Below are positions 36,757 to 47,926 of a stretch of 63,522 nt of DNA, piece by piece. Below the pieces are notes generated by a model, which did no database searches, was not told the DNA's origin, and was given only the letters and a program-made list of their open reading frames with translations. The translations under genes were made by a program, and so were the position numbers. Numbering within the stretch: the first letter of the stretch is position 1; each line of letters starts with the position of its first letter. Origin of the DNA: Thermomucor indicae-seudaticae (Eukaryota > Mucoromycota > Mucoromycetes > Mucorales > Lichtheimiaceae); assembly GCA_000787465.1 (NCBI GenBank), contig JSYX01000155.1:1-63522 (forward strand), written 5' to 3'.

Positions 36757-37581
36757 ATGGAACGCGCCTTGGCCACGATCGAGGGCTGGGAAGACGGCAA
36801 GCCATACCAACGTCGCATTACAAGACTCGATCGGTGGGAGCTCCAATCGGCTGACCGCCTAACGTTTCATTTCAATTCGCAGGATATTGTGCTCGTGCAA
36901 GACCCGCATTCCGACCATTTGGGCGGCTACATTTGGTTGACAGCCATTGTGTTTTGCTTTTACCTGGAATCTCTGGCGACCGCTAAACGGGGTAGCAGCA
37001 AGCGACATGAGTGGATTCGCATGGACCGCTCCAAGCGCTGGGTGGAGCTTGGGTCCGGAGTGGGGCTGATTGGGATCATGCTGCGCAAGCTTGGGATAGA
37101 AGATGTTGTCATTACCGACATTGCTGAACTGGTGCCTGTGATGGAACGTAATGTGGAAGCCAACGGGTGCCGGATTCAGTCTTTGAGCGGGCGCCGAAAG
37201 AACGAAGCTAATGTGACAGACCCAGTGGTCGTGGTGGAACCGCTGCTGTGGAACGATGCTGAGGCCATTCGACATATTAAGGAGGCTGGGGAAATTGATT
37301 ATGTGATTGCGTGCGACTGTATCTATTCCGAAGCAAGTGCGGTCGATCTCGTGGCCACGATGGATGCGCTTGCAGGCGAGCACACGTCCGTGATTTGCGT
37401 CAGCGAAGTGCGTAACCAGGCAGCACAAGACAAGTTCATGGCGGAGGCTCAACAACGTTTTAAGGTCGATCTGCTCCCTGCAGAACAATGGCAGACAAAA
37501 GTGAGTGACATCCCTTTTGATGCAACCTTGAATTTTTACCGACTGCGGAAGCGCGGTTCACTGAAACATAATAAAAAGTAA
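36757..37581 (+). CDS. Class I SAM-dependent protein methyltransferase (METTL21/FAM86-like)
   Basis: Single exon, 274 residues, start MERALATIEGWEDG. It belongs by motif to the Methyltransf_16 group, which methylates lysines of translation factors and chaperones. WLTAIVFCFYLES lies in the helix before motif I. Motif I reads WVELGSGVGLIGIM, followed by VVITDIAELVPVMERNVEAN (acidic loop D) and DYVIACDCIYSE (the post-motif D-x-x-Y type signature of this family). The last part is NFYRLRKRG. It lies 377 bp downstream of eEF2 in the same direction. Some relatives (yeast Efm2 and Efm3) methylate eEF2, but adjacency does not prove that substrate. Could equally target another protein. Confidence 0.8.
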   Translation: MERALATIEGWEDGKPYQRRITRLDRWELQSADRLTFHFNSQDIVLVQDPHSDHLGGYIWLTAIVFCFYLESLATAKRGSSKRHEWIRMDRSKRWVELGSGVGLIGIMLRKLGIEDVVITDIAELVPVMERNVEANGCRIQSLSGRRKNEANVTDPVVVVEPLLWNDAEAIRHIKEAGEIDYVIACDCIYSEASAVDLVATMDALAGEHTSVICVSEVRNQAAQDKFMAEAQQRFKVDLLPAEQWQTKVSDIPFDATLNFYRLRKRGSLKHNKK

Positions 37582-37771
37582 GGGTGCTTGTATCGAATCG
37601 GGGTCCCTTGTCCAACCCGCTGTGCGTGTGCTCGCGCCTGGTAAAAAAAAGAAGCGCGACACACACTCAACTGGACGTAACGCATACCTCTTTGCTTTTT
37701 TTATCTCTATTGTTTTATATCGTTGTTATTATTCTCCCCTTCCCCTTCTCTACTTTTGCTTTGACAGCGCC

Positions 37772-40700
37772 ATGAAGTGGCTGCCGTTACCAAAGATCGC
37801 TCATGGCATAGCTGTATATCCGTACACTCCATCTTCGAGCTCGGCAGCCAATTCACGACCTCCCACTACCTACTCTACGATACAATCGCCTTTACTATCT
37901 CCACAAATCGACGCAGCATCGATACTAACAACAGCATCAGCATCATCGGACAGTGGCTCGACGAATCCAGCTGATTATGCTTGCCTGCTTCCGTTGGAGG
38001 TGGGGGATGAGCTCTTCATCTTGGAACAGCAAGGACAGTGGTACCGCGGTTACGTGTTGTCTGCCGTCGAGGAAGGTAGAAAGCCAAACACTGCTCCGTT
38101 AGGCTGCTTTCCCCGCACGCATGTACAGATCAAAGAATATCTCGATATGGATCCAAACGAGTCGAATGCAGCTGAGATAATGATGCGACGCACAGATGAT
38201 CGGCCCTTGTCGTCTGTCGCTGCGCCCTGGCAGCAGCAACATGCAACAATCACTCCTGACGCACTCCAGTTGTCCCGCTCAGTCTCCGAATCACTCATTT
38301 ATTCATCGACTCCTAGAAAATCCTACCACGCGCCTACTACTGCTCGCCGGCCCGACAGTGTCGTGGATATGACTGTGGAGTTGGATGCCGAGGAACATGG
38401 AGCAGGAGGTGTACCAGTCCCGTCGCTACCTTTAGCACGATTTGATCAATCGACCATTACAGGCAGCTCTGAACCTCTGGTGGATGAAATTGGAGCATGT
38501 GTGAGTGAGTGGAACTGCTTATTGTACAAATATCTCGAAGAGCGACGGTATGCGGCATTCAACGCAGTAAGGGATCAAATCAATTATCTTTTCCAGGCCC
38601 GCCGACAACTGCTGGATCAGGCCTTGTCAAAAGAGGAATTGGCACGACTTCGCAAAGACATTATCCATCGCATGGTGATACTCAACATGTCACAAGACAG
38701 AGATATGATTATTCGACACCCAGAACGGGGTTACATCTTGGATGCCAACAGCACTTCGTTGGCTACAATCTTTCGAATGCACTGGAAATATACCTTGTCT
38801 GAACATATTCCAGTCACTTCAATGACCCTACCTCTCTCTCGACCCTCTATCGCATCCTCTTCACAAACAACAACAACTACGACAGCCGCCGATCCGTTAC
38901 CCTCACCACAACCACAGCAACAAACAACAACGCCCATCTCCACGACCACCACCAAAGGCGCCAAGTTTCACCACCTGTTCCTGGAGCTCAAGGCATGCGT
39001 CGCTCATTTCTGCCAGCCTGGCGAATTCACTGAGCTCTATTTTTCGCTCTACAACCGCGAGGAACGCCGGTTCCTGACAGAGCAGTTCGTGGTGGTTTTG
39101 AACTACAATGGGATGCCCAAGGACGAGCAGCAAATTGGACGACTTCAGACGCTGTTTGCCGACTTATCCATGCACGATTTGAACGAACACTTGTACATGG
39201 TCTGTCGCGTGGTACGGTTGGGAAATATGAAATCGGTAGACAGGGAGAAAGATGCGCTGGGGAACATCGGCAGTCATGCGTCCATCCTCTTTGGTGGCGT
39301 TGACGCTAGTAGCAGCAAGCAGTCTTCTGTTAGATCGCATGGATTGTGTCGTCGGCCGTTTGGATGTGCTGTTCTTCACCTGGGTTCGCTGTTGCAGAAA
39401 GCCGATTCATCGCCAGCCGGTGGGCCTGGTGATCTCTTATCACCAGGAAGTGTCAATGGTGGAGCAGGAGGAGGGGCAGCGAGTTATTATAGTCGACTAG
39501 CACCTTCAGAGCATGATATTCGGATCTATACGGCAGCATCTGAATCGACCTTTGGAACACTGCATGAAGATATCATCAACAACAACACCAAGGATTTTGT
39601 AAAGCATCCACGGGCAGAAATGCTTTGTGTATATCTGCGCTTGTTTTATGGACAGCTTGATGACGTGCTCAAGACGAATGCAGCGCTGCTACAAGGTGTA
39701 CCTCGTACGCTGCGTCTGGGGTTCCCGGACGTCGTGTTTCCAGACGATGAGCGCAACGAGCTGTATGTGACGTTAGATGCAGGCGACTTTGTGCAGTTTG
39801 GTCGGTCCAGAAACGTACAAGTCACAGTCTGTGTGCGGGACAACGCGACGGGCGAAGCCATTGAAAACGCCTTGTCAGCAGGAGCGGGCGCACCGCCGAC
39901 CACTTATTGGGAAAGCATGATCTTCTATCACGAGCAGAGGCCAAAGTGGGGAGAAATGATAAAGGTACAGATACGAGACTCACATGTATGGGAACGAGCC
40001 CATTTGTTCTTTACGGTACGATACAGGAGCAGCAACAGTGCGGCCGAAGTAGCCATGGGCAGCGACAAGCCGGTGGCCATGGGCTTCTTGCCGCTGTTTC
40101 TGCCACCTTTTCATCGATACTTTGTGGCAGACGGGTCGCATACGTTGATTCTGTACAAGTACGACAAGCAGCTGGCACATCCACGTGTCTATCTGGATAA
40201 CGTGGCCTGGTGCTCGCGATCCACGGCGCCGTTCAATCTTCAAAATCAGGAACTTGCTGCGTTTTGGAGGAAGCAACAACAACAGCAACGACCTCTGCAG
40301 CAACAGCATTCGCCTTCTCTACACAGTCTCAAGGAGTCGCACCGGACATTTAGCTCGTCGTCATTGAACGGCAGCGTCAGCAGTATCGTATCGGATTCGC
40401 AGTCGTCGTCGGTCCTGTCAGACCCGGCCAGCGTGGCAGCTGCAGCCAAACTGAACGCAACCCGGGACACTTTGACGATCACGACCTTTCTTTGCTCAAC
40501 GCATTTCACCGAGAACGAGACGCTCGTCAAGCTATTAAACTGGCGATCCATTTTGGATGTGGATCCGGACGGCAGCGGCTACGAAGACGTGCTTTCAGTA
40601 CTGGACAAGTTTACGTTTGTGGGAGAGATGGAAGTCGTCAAGTTTCTGAATGATATATTTGATGCTCTCTTGTCCATTTTGACGTACAGGCACAAGGACG

Positions 40701-43700
40701 AAGAAAAGGGTGTGCGTCTACATGACGAAGCGCTGGCAGCCATTGTGTGTGTCTTGGGCATAGTGCAAGATCGGCGGTTTAGCAATTTCCGGCCGGTATT
40801 GGATGTCTATGTTGAGCAACGGTTCTCGTTTCCGGAGGGCGAGGAGACCCGGAAACGCACTGTCAATATGCATGGATTGGTGTACGAGCCCATGCTCAAG
40901 GGCCTTTTGCGACTGTGCACCAATGCGAGTGAGCCCAAAAACGCCAAGCGATTGCGGAGCAGTATGAAGGTGTGGGAGTACCTGTTTCGGTTTGTGGTTC
41001 GGTCACGAGAAATGCAACAACTGACGGAAGACGAAGGTGAGCGATCATTGAGGGATATCATGTTCAAGGAGGAGATTCAACAGTTACTGGACATGATCAA
41101 TGCCATGGTGGGACCGGATCAGCCCAGCTTTATGATCGGCACACAGACTTTGGCGCTTCAGCACTTTGCAGACATCCTCGGCGAATTGCGACGCGTCTTT
41201 TCGTCCAAGCAGATGGTGGACATAACTTGCCGGTTTGTGAATGCAAGCGCTCATGTTACGGGCAAATTGGTGGGGTATCGCCTTTGCATGATATTGGCGA
41301 TCGTCAAAGGTCCAGTCTTTAATGACCAGACTTGTCGTTCCGGATTGGCGAAGAACGTGTTCAAGTGGATTAATGTGTGGATAAATTCCTACATGGCAGC
41401 CGCGAAGAATGTGATCTTTAGTCGACAGGCAGACGGAGGCGACGGCGGCAGTGGGGATCATCAGCAGCAAACGCGGTTACCTCGCGCCCAGTGGCTCGAG
41501 TATTTGCGTCTGTCTCTAACGATACTAAGCGAAGTGTTGGATAAAGTACGGAGGCTCTCCGGAATGGCGTCCTTGGGTATCTCATCGGCTTCCATATCAT
41601 CACCATCCCTTTCAGCGCTCTCGCGGCCCATCTCGCTGGCCACGAGCGGAGACGAAGACATGACGGAGGATTCTCAGGGAGAACGGATGACTATTACCGA
41701 GATGGCACTGCAGCTTTTACCTCAACTTTTGAATGCTTACAAGGACCTGCAGCGGTTGACGATGCAAGCTATACACGCATCGGGTATCGTGGCCGATAAC
41801 ACTGCGGCTGGAGCTGGCATAACACCGTCCGTGAGGTCGCGGCACTCGCTCAGTGTGCGCCGGGACAGATCAAACTCGATTAGCCCCAAGCATTCGTCGT
41901 CGACCTCAAGTCGTGAACTGGCGGCGGCATCTGATGGATCTAGCAAGTTTTCGGTGGTGCTGCAAGCATTGGCGACTTCACCTACGACGCCTTTCCCGTC
42001 TAGCTATCCGTTCCAGTCAACGTCGATCAAGAACAACCCTGCCTTGGTAGCGGCGGGCAACGTGGCAGCGATGGTAACGACTGGCCTGCTTGATATCACG
42101 GTTGTCATTCTGGAGCTATTCTATCTGGCGCCGCGACAGCAGTGGATCGACTACTTGTATACCATGTATGAAAACGAGGGGGCTGAGGCGCTAGCGACCT
42201 TTTTGCGTCAGGTGTGCCATACGTGCCTGGCTATCTTATTTGGCGACAGTATGCTGAAGCTGGATGAGCTGAGCGCCAGGGATGATGACAGCATGCATCA
42301 CGTACAGGACGAGTCGGCTATCACACGCAAGTTGCCTGACCATTGGCTCAACCTCTCGTTGATCGCTCATCAAATCGTTTTGTGCCACATCCTTGCGCCG
42401 GCGGTCAATGTGTTTGAGCTGCCAGAGTTTTTAGCTGCTACAGAGCATTATGATGAAGAAGAAGCCAGGGAAGAGGAGGAAGAGGAGGAAGAAGGAGGAG
42501 GAGCAGAGAAGAAGAAACGGAGTATGGTAAATGACCTGTGGCGCACGTTTTTCGTTGGCCTCCTGCGGGTGGTCTCGAGTCCACGACTGGAAATTGAACA
42601 AGACCTACCGCAAACACAGCGCGTGATCTGGAAACTGACGGATAACATGAAGGGTGCCGTGGGTGCCAAGACGCTTCTGGCTCTATGGCATCTGGCAGGT
42701 CCGAAAAAGTCGCGTGTGTTTGGATCGGGGCGGGCATCTGCGCTGGCTGCGACGATCGATTCAACTCGGGTCAATGGGCATCACTACAGCGGTTCTGTGG
42801 ATACGATTGCAGAGGAGGAGCGATTTATGTCTGCTGAAGAAGGGGAGGACGATGAAGATGTAGTAGAGGATACTGACCTTTTGGCCGCCAAGGTGATGAT
42901 CAACCAAATGAAAGACGAGGAGTTGGAAGCAGCAAAGCCCAAGGAGGACAAGGAGAAACCTGCGATTTCAAGACTTCAGCTAGCTCTGATCCCTGTGATA
43001 TTGCGACCTCTTTGTGGTGTGGGACTGACGCTGCATGATAAAGTGCGATCCGCGGCCGTGTCTATTTTGGCGGATATCATTGTGATTGAACTGCAATCGT
43101 TTGGCGAACTGTCTCGGGTGCAGAACTTACTCATAAGCACGATTGATTTGCTGGTCATGACCGAGAACAAAGGCGACGAAACGATCAAGAGCAAGATCAT
43201 ACCAGAAATGGTACAGGAGGTAGGGCACCGCTTGATCGAGCAAAAGGTGAGCGAGCCATTGGCGGAGCCGGCACGGCAGATGGTCGAATCGATTGGCAAG
43301 TTTTTGGACTTGTTACTACAGATCAGGAGCCTGCCACTGGAGAACGATGAGTTTGTGGACGAAAGGACGAGTGCGACGCTTAAATTGATGGAGTTTATTC
43401 AAGTCATTCAGCGTCAAGACATTTATGTCAAGTATGTCCATCAGCTTGTGGAGATGCATCTGAGCAATAATAACTATGTCGAGGCTGCTTTCACGTTGCG
43501 ACTGCATGCCAATTTATTATCCTGGGACCCCAATGAAGAACTACCAGCGATCGAGGAACTGGACTTGCCTGCAGAGACCGCCTTCGCTCGAAAAGAAAAG
43601 CTGTACTGGAATATGCTCTCGTACCTTGAAAAGGGGCATGCATGGGAAATTTGCATCAAACTTTGCAAAGAATTGGCTGCCGAATACGAGTCGACCGTCT

Positions 43701-45185
43701 ATGACTATATGAAGCTGAGCGAAGTGCTCCAGCGGGAAGCTCAGTATGTGCAGGACATTATGCAAAAGGAACGGTACTTTGCAGAATACTTTCGAGTTGG
43801 GTTCTATGGTCGCGGATTCCCTCCCAGCGTGCGAAACAAACAGTTTGTCTATCGCGGTATGGAATGGGAAAAGATTGCGTCGTTTGTGGAGCGAATGCAG
43901 AACCAGCATCCGAACGCCCAGATCCTCACCGGCAAACAGCAGCAGTCTGGACTACTTTTCGAAGATGATTTGGCGGGTGAATTGGATGCTCAGTATCTTC
44001 AGATCACAGCCGTAACGCCAGAGCCTGATGAAAAGACAAACACAGAACTGCTCCAGAATCCACTTGTTCCGGACAATATCAAGAAGTACTATGCTTCCAA
44101 CGATGTGTGCAGCTTTTCGTTTTCTCGACCGTTTGATAAACAAGGCCAACAGCAACAGCAGCAGCAAGCTGGGAATGCCAGTAAACCCGAGATGGACTTT
44201 CTCAACTTGTGGACGAAAAAGACTATATTTGTGTGCGAAGAATCTTTCCCGACAACGGCTCGACGTTCAGAGGTGATTTCAGTTCAGGAGATTGAGATCT
44301 CGCCTATTGAAAATGCGGTGCTTGCTATTGAAAAGAAGAACCATGAGCTGAATGAGCTGAATAACAAGTATGCCGTGCACTTGCAGTCTCCTCGTAAAGC
44401 TGCCGGATCCATCAATATCAACCCATTTTCAATGGCTCTGAACGGTGCAGTCGATGCGCCTGTCAATGGCGGTGTAGCGCTGTATCGCAAGGCGTTTTTG
44501 ACAGACGATTATTGGGAGAAAAATCCAGATATGCGGCCATGGATTCGACGGCTGAAGGAAGCGATCTATGAACAGGTTATTTATTCATTCTGTGCGCAAT
44601 GTTATCTACATTTGCTGATGGGTTACGGGCCAAATTTAGGTTGAGATTATCGAAAAGTGTCTTGAGACGCACAAGAAACTTGTGTCTGCTGAAATGCGAC
44701 CTTTTCATTCAACACTTGCTGGATGTATGTGTTTATTCAAATTTGCAAAGTGAGACTCTACAGAGAAAGAATAACCTTTCTTTCTTTTAGTTTTCAAAAA
44801 GAATTTCGAAGAGGAGCTCGATTATATACATAAGCGGCGAGGTACCCAAGAAATAGTGGAGGAGCAGTCCACAGAGCCATCAACAGCGGCAGAACCACGA
44901 CCTCCGATGACACGAAAAATGTCATCGACACCATCCTCCCTGCCCATGTCACCCATTTTATCCACTATGCGTTCATCGACTGATGTTCGTCCAGCAAGTA
45001 TTGCCGTGGATGTACCTTTCGCTTCCGCCATCTATAATAATGCATCTATTTCATCCATCACTGCTACTACGTCTGCTGCTTCTACTACTACAGCAGCCAA
45101 CACCACTACTACTAGTGCTGCTTCGCGAGCCGAGAGCTTATCGCGTAGCCTCAAGATGTCGCTTCGCAAGAAAAAGCGGACATAA
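37772..45185 (+). CDS. DOCK-family guanine nucleotide exchange factor (Dck1-like)
   Basis: Three exons (37772-44575, 44640-44724, 44791-45185), 2,427 residues. It activates Rho-family GTPases, with an ELMO-type partner in known systems. The N-terminus holds an SH3-like segment (CLLPLEVGDELFILEQQGQWY). The DHR-1/C2 domain is near residues 600-810 (RNELYVTLDAGDFVQFGRSRNVQVTV is its core; YDKQLAHPRVYL its end). A long armadillo-like helical region follows. The catalytic DHR-2 domain starts near residue 1890 (ARKEKLYWNMLSYLEKG and QKERYFAEYFRVGFYGRGFP) and ends in the terminal exons (NFEEELDYIHKRR). The tail is Ser/Thr/Ala-rich and ends in a basic LKMSLRKKKRT, which could bind membrane or act as an NLS. 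Start chosen at MKWLPLPKIAHG. Confidence 0.93.
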
Positions 45186-45928
45186 TCTCTACTCATCTAT
45201 ATATCTATCTATTATCATATATATATTCTTATCTAGTTTTTTCTTTTCTGTTTAAGCTTATCTGTGTATTTTTTCTCCTGTCAATTGAAGTTTCTCCATT
45301 TTTGTCATTTGAGGTACAGCAGGGAGAATTCGGGCGTGAGTTTTGGTGCACAACTCAACTGAGGCGTTCTATGCTCCTAAGACTGAATTTGGAGTGGTTC
45401 ATGCTAGAAATTCGACCATGTCGTCCGATCAGTAGCCCATCGGATATGTATAAAGCACGCCTTCATATCGTTGGGTTCGGTTTATGTGGAAATATTGTAA
45501 AAAAACTCGCATGTTTGGGTTGGCGTACGGAAACTGCAGACTATATGTATTATACCGGTATTTTGAGGATCCTGTGGTAAATAGGTTTTGATGGCACGCG
45601 TAAAACTAATTTAAGGTTCCCGCATGGTCTGGTAGCTAAGCATAATTGTGTTCGAAAGGCAAAGGGTAGAAGGTTAAATTGCGCAAAGACGCCAGACTAA
45701 GTAAATTGCGGGTAAATGAATTACCGAAAACGCGACATCAGACAGCACGTTCACAATAGCGTTCTTTCGAGCGCCGATATTACACACCGCATAGAATGGC
45801 TACAACGGAGAGGCAGGGAAGAGAAGAGTCAGTGGCAACCATAACAGGGTAATTGGACACAGGCTTGATTTGGCACAAGAGATGTCGATCTCATGGTTGA
45901 CCTCCACCCTCCTTTTCTTTAATTATCA
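45186..45928. other. Intergenic, no gene recognised
   Basis: AT-rich 3' region of the DOCK gene, then an open frame at 45302-45580 without recognisable motifs. No RNA gene or repeat seen. Confidence 0.45.
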
Positions 45929-46915
45929 TGATTTCTGGTTGTTGTTGTTGTGGTGGACAAAGAACTTGTGAGAACGCAAGAGCGATAGACAGACTAGAAA
46001 GCAATGCTCGACTCGCATATGAAATCGGTCAGAGCCTATTGGAGCGAGACCAGGAAGGTGTTAAGCAGGTCGTCACGAACTGACAGTTTTTGAAAGAATG
46101 CTTGCGCGAAGCCGAGACCGAGGATCAAAAAGCTGACCGCCGAGCATATGAAATGGTACAGGTCCCTGGCAGCCACTGGATGGCCAGGCCAGTGATCTTG
46201 AAACGCAGCTCAGAGAAAGGCTCAAGACAGAATCGGACCCGTTACAGACGCTCGAAGCGGTCCTACGTGCGTGATGGCCGAGTTGCAGGAACTGGCGGGT
46301 GAGTACAGTTGGTTTGGAGAAACAAGTACAAGACACTCTACGAAAGACATTATTTCATACAGCAGATCACTCGCTAAAACTTGTTTATCAGAGTCCCTTC
46401 AGATGGCCTATATAACAAAATGACGTTGCCTCGTTTCACTCCGTCTCCACGCCTTCCTCTAAACATCGCCGTCGCTTATCAATACCAAAGACAACAGTCG
46501 GAGACCCAGTCTGCAAGGACACTCGATGACCTTCGCTTCACAGATTTAATGGCACTCACCAGACGCACATTCGATATCAACCGCATGAGCCGCGTCAGCA
46601 ACTCCATGATTGAGCGTATCATCAGTACCATTCGAACTTCGAAAGTAGGAAGCCAAGAACTCGTATGCTTATGTCAAGAAATGCTGACGGGAGCTACGAA
46701 TCACATTGAACGACTTGCAAGTTGCCTACGTCAAGAAACTCCAAGAACATGGCACTCGTATAGAAAAACAAATCTTAGAGCACAAAGAACAAGGATGGAC
46801 TACTTGCCATATCAAAGTCTTTTATCCTACCACCACCAAAGACCCACATCGGAAAATCTTCCATCAATGATCATTGTCGCTCATTCATATCACCCACGAC
46901 TGATCCATTGACGAG
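45929..46915 (+). pseudogene. Decayed coiled-coil protein locus
   Basis: Reads as pieces of one coiled-coil protein in shifting frames: RAIDRLESNARLAYEIGQSL (45980-46040), FLKECLREAETEDQKADRRA, DLETQLRERLKTESDPLQTL and MAELQELAG, each interrupted by stops that no good GT...AG intron removes. Further on, 46430-46910 is open but a second frame also reads like protein (LQVAYVKKLQEHGTRIEKQI, then GWTTCHIKVFYPT). I take it as a disrupted gene, or a real multi-exon gene with sequence errors. Family not recognised. Confidence 0.35.
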
Positions 46916-47066
46916 GAAGATCCCTTTACTGCTGCCCAACGTAGTTTTCAAGATCCGAGGTTCCTTATCTGCCAGTCTGCTGTAATGTATTGCCTTTCAG
47001 TTCATATCATCGCCAGGGAGATTTGTGTTGTGTGCATAATGTAAAGAGTGTGATACGAGGAAGAAA

Positions 47067-47819
47067 TCATAAGATATCATTCCATGTTTCATACATCGGA
47101 CCCTCGTCCGAAGAGTAATCAGGTTCCGAGTCGTGCACATCTTCCTCCTCACGTTTCTTCATGCATCGGAGGCATCTCGCCTTTTCCGCATTTCTTCTTT
47201 GATTCTAATATCATCATCCGTCGTGAGTCTTCTCCTTCCTTCTTCAGCGCTCGATCCAGTCCCACTTACCTTGGCAAATTGTTCGAGGGGTTTGGTCTTG
47301 GTACATGTCATACAAGTCAAAGTAACAGTTTGCTTGGCTGTGCATTGCTTGCAAATGATTTGTTTTGGTTTCTTGTTCCAGCCAGGTGGTGCATAAGCTA
47401 ACATAACGAAAGACGAAGTGTGAGTTTTCCATATCGAGAGACCTTATTTCTTGTCTTACGCACGGTTATAAGTTGCCTACAAAAAATGTCGTCAGATGGA
47501 ATTCGATATCTATATGTGTTCTTCCTTTTACCTTTGCCAGTTGTGTCTTTGAAAAGGCGTCTAGTTGTTTCTCCTAATATTCTCGCAGTGTCAGGACAAG
47601 TAGAAAATCGGGAGTTCCCATATGGTTATTACCTTGTCACAGAAAACGCAACGCAATGATTTTGGTGTGGGCGTCTGATCTAAATCCCATCGATCAGTCA
47701 GAAAAGAACCTGTCAGTCGCACGCTCAATCAACCAATTACCGTTGGCCTTGTAAGCACTATATCCTTCCTGGAAAGGTGATTCGAACTTAAGCTTTCCTG
47801 CGGGACCGTGGCGATTCAT
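47067..47819 (-). CDS. Stc1-domain protein
   Basis: Small multi-exon protein with two zinc-binding CxxC modules typical of the Stc1 domain. The reconstructed order is MNRHGPAGKLKFESPFQEGY, GNWLIEHQTPTPKSLRC, VFCDKEKQLDAFSKTQLAK, ATYNPYAPPGWNKK, IICKQCTAKQTVTLTCMTC, TKTKPLEQFAK and NQRRNAEKARCLRCMKKREE, with an acidic end. The pattern CxxC...CxxC, CxxC, KARCLRCMKK is diagnostic. In fission yeast, Stc1 bridges RNAi (Ago1) and the CLRC methyltransferase complex. Whether this homologue does so is inference. Five introns of about 40-60 nt, all GT...AG. The start at 47819 is the only in-frame ATG; an upstream exon lacking ATG is also spliceable. Confidence 0.72.
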
Positions 47820-47926
47820 ACGAAAGAAAAAAGAGAGTTGAGGAGAAAGTAACGGAAAGTTGACCAGGCACAGATTCTTACCGAAAAAGGTTTGTCGGTC
47901 TTTGAATTCCTTCTCAGACACCAAAA

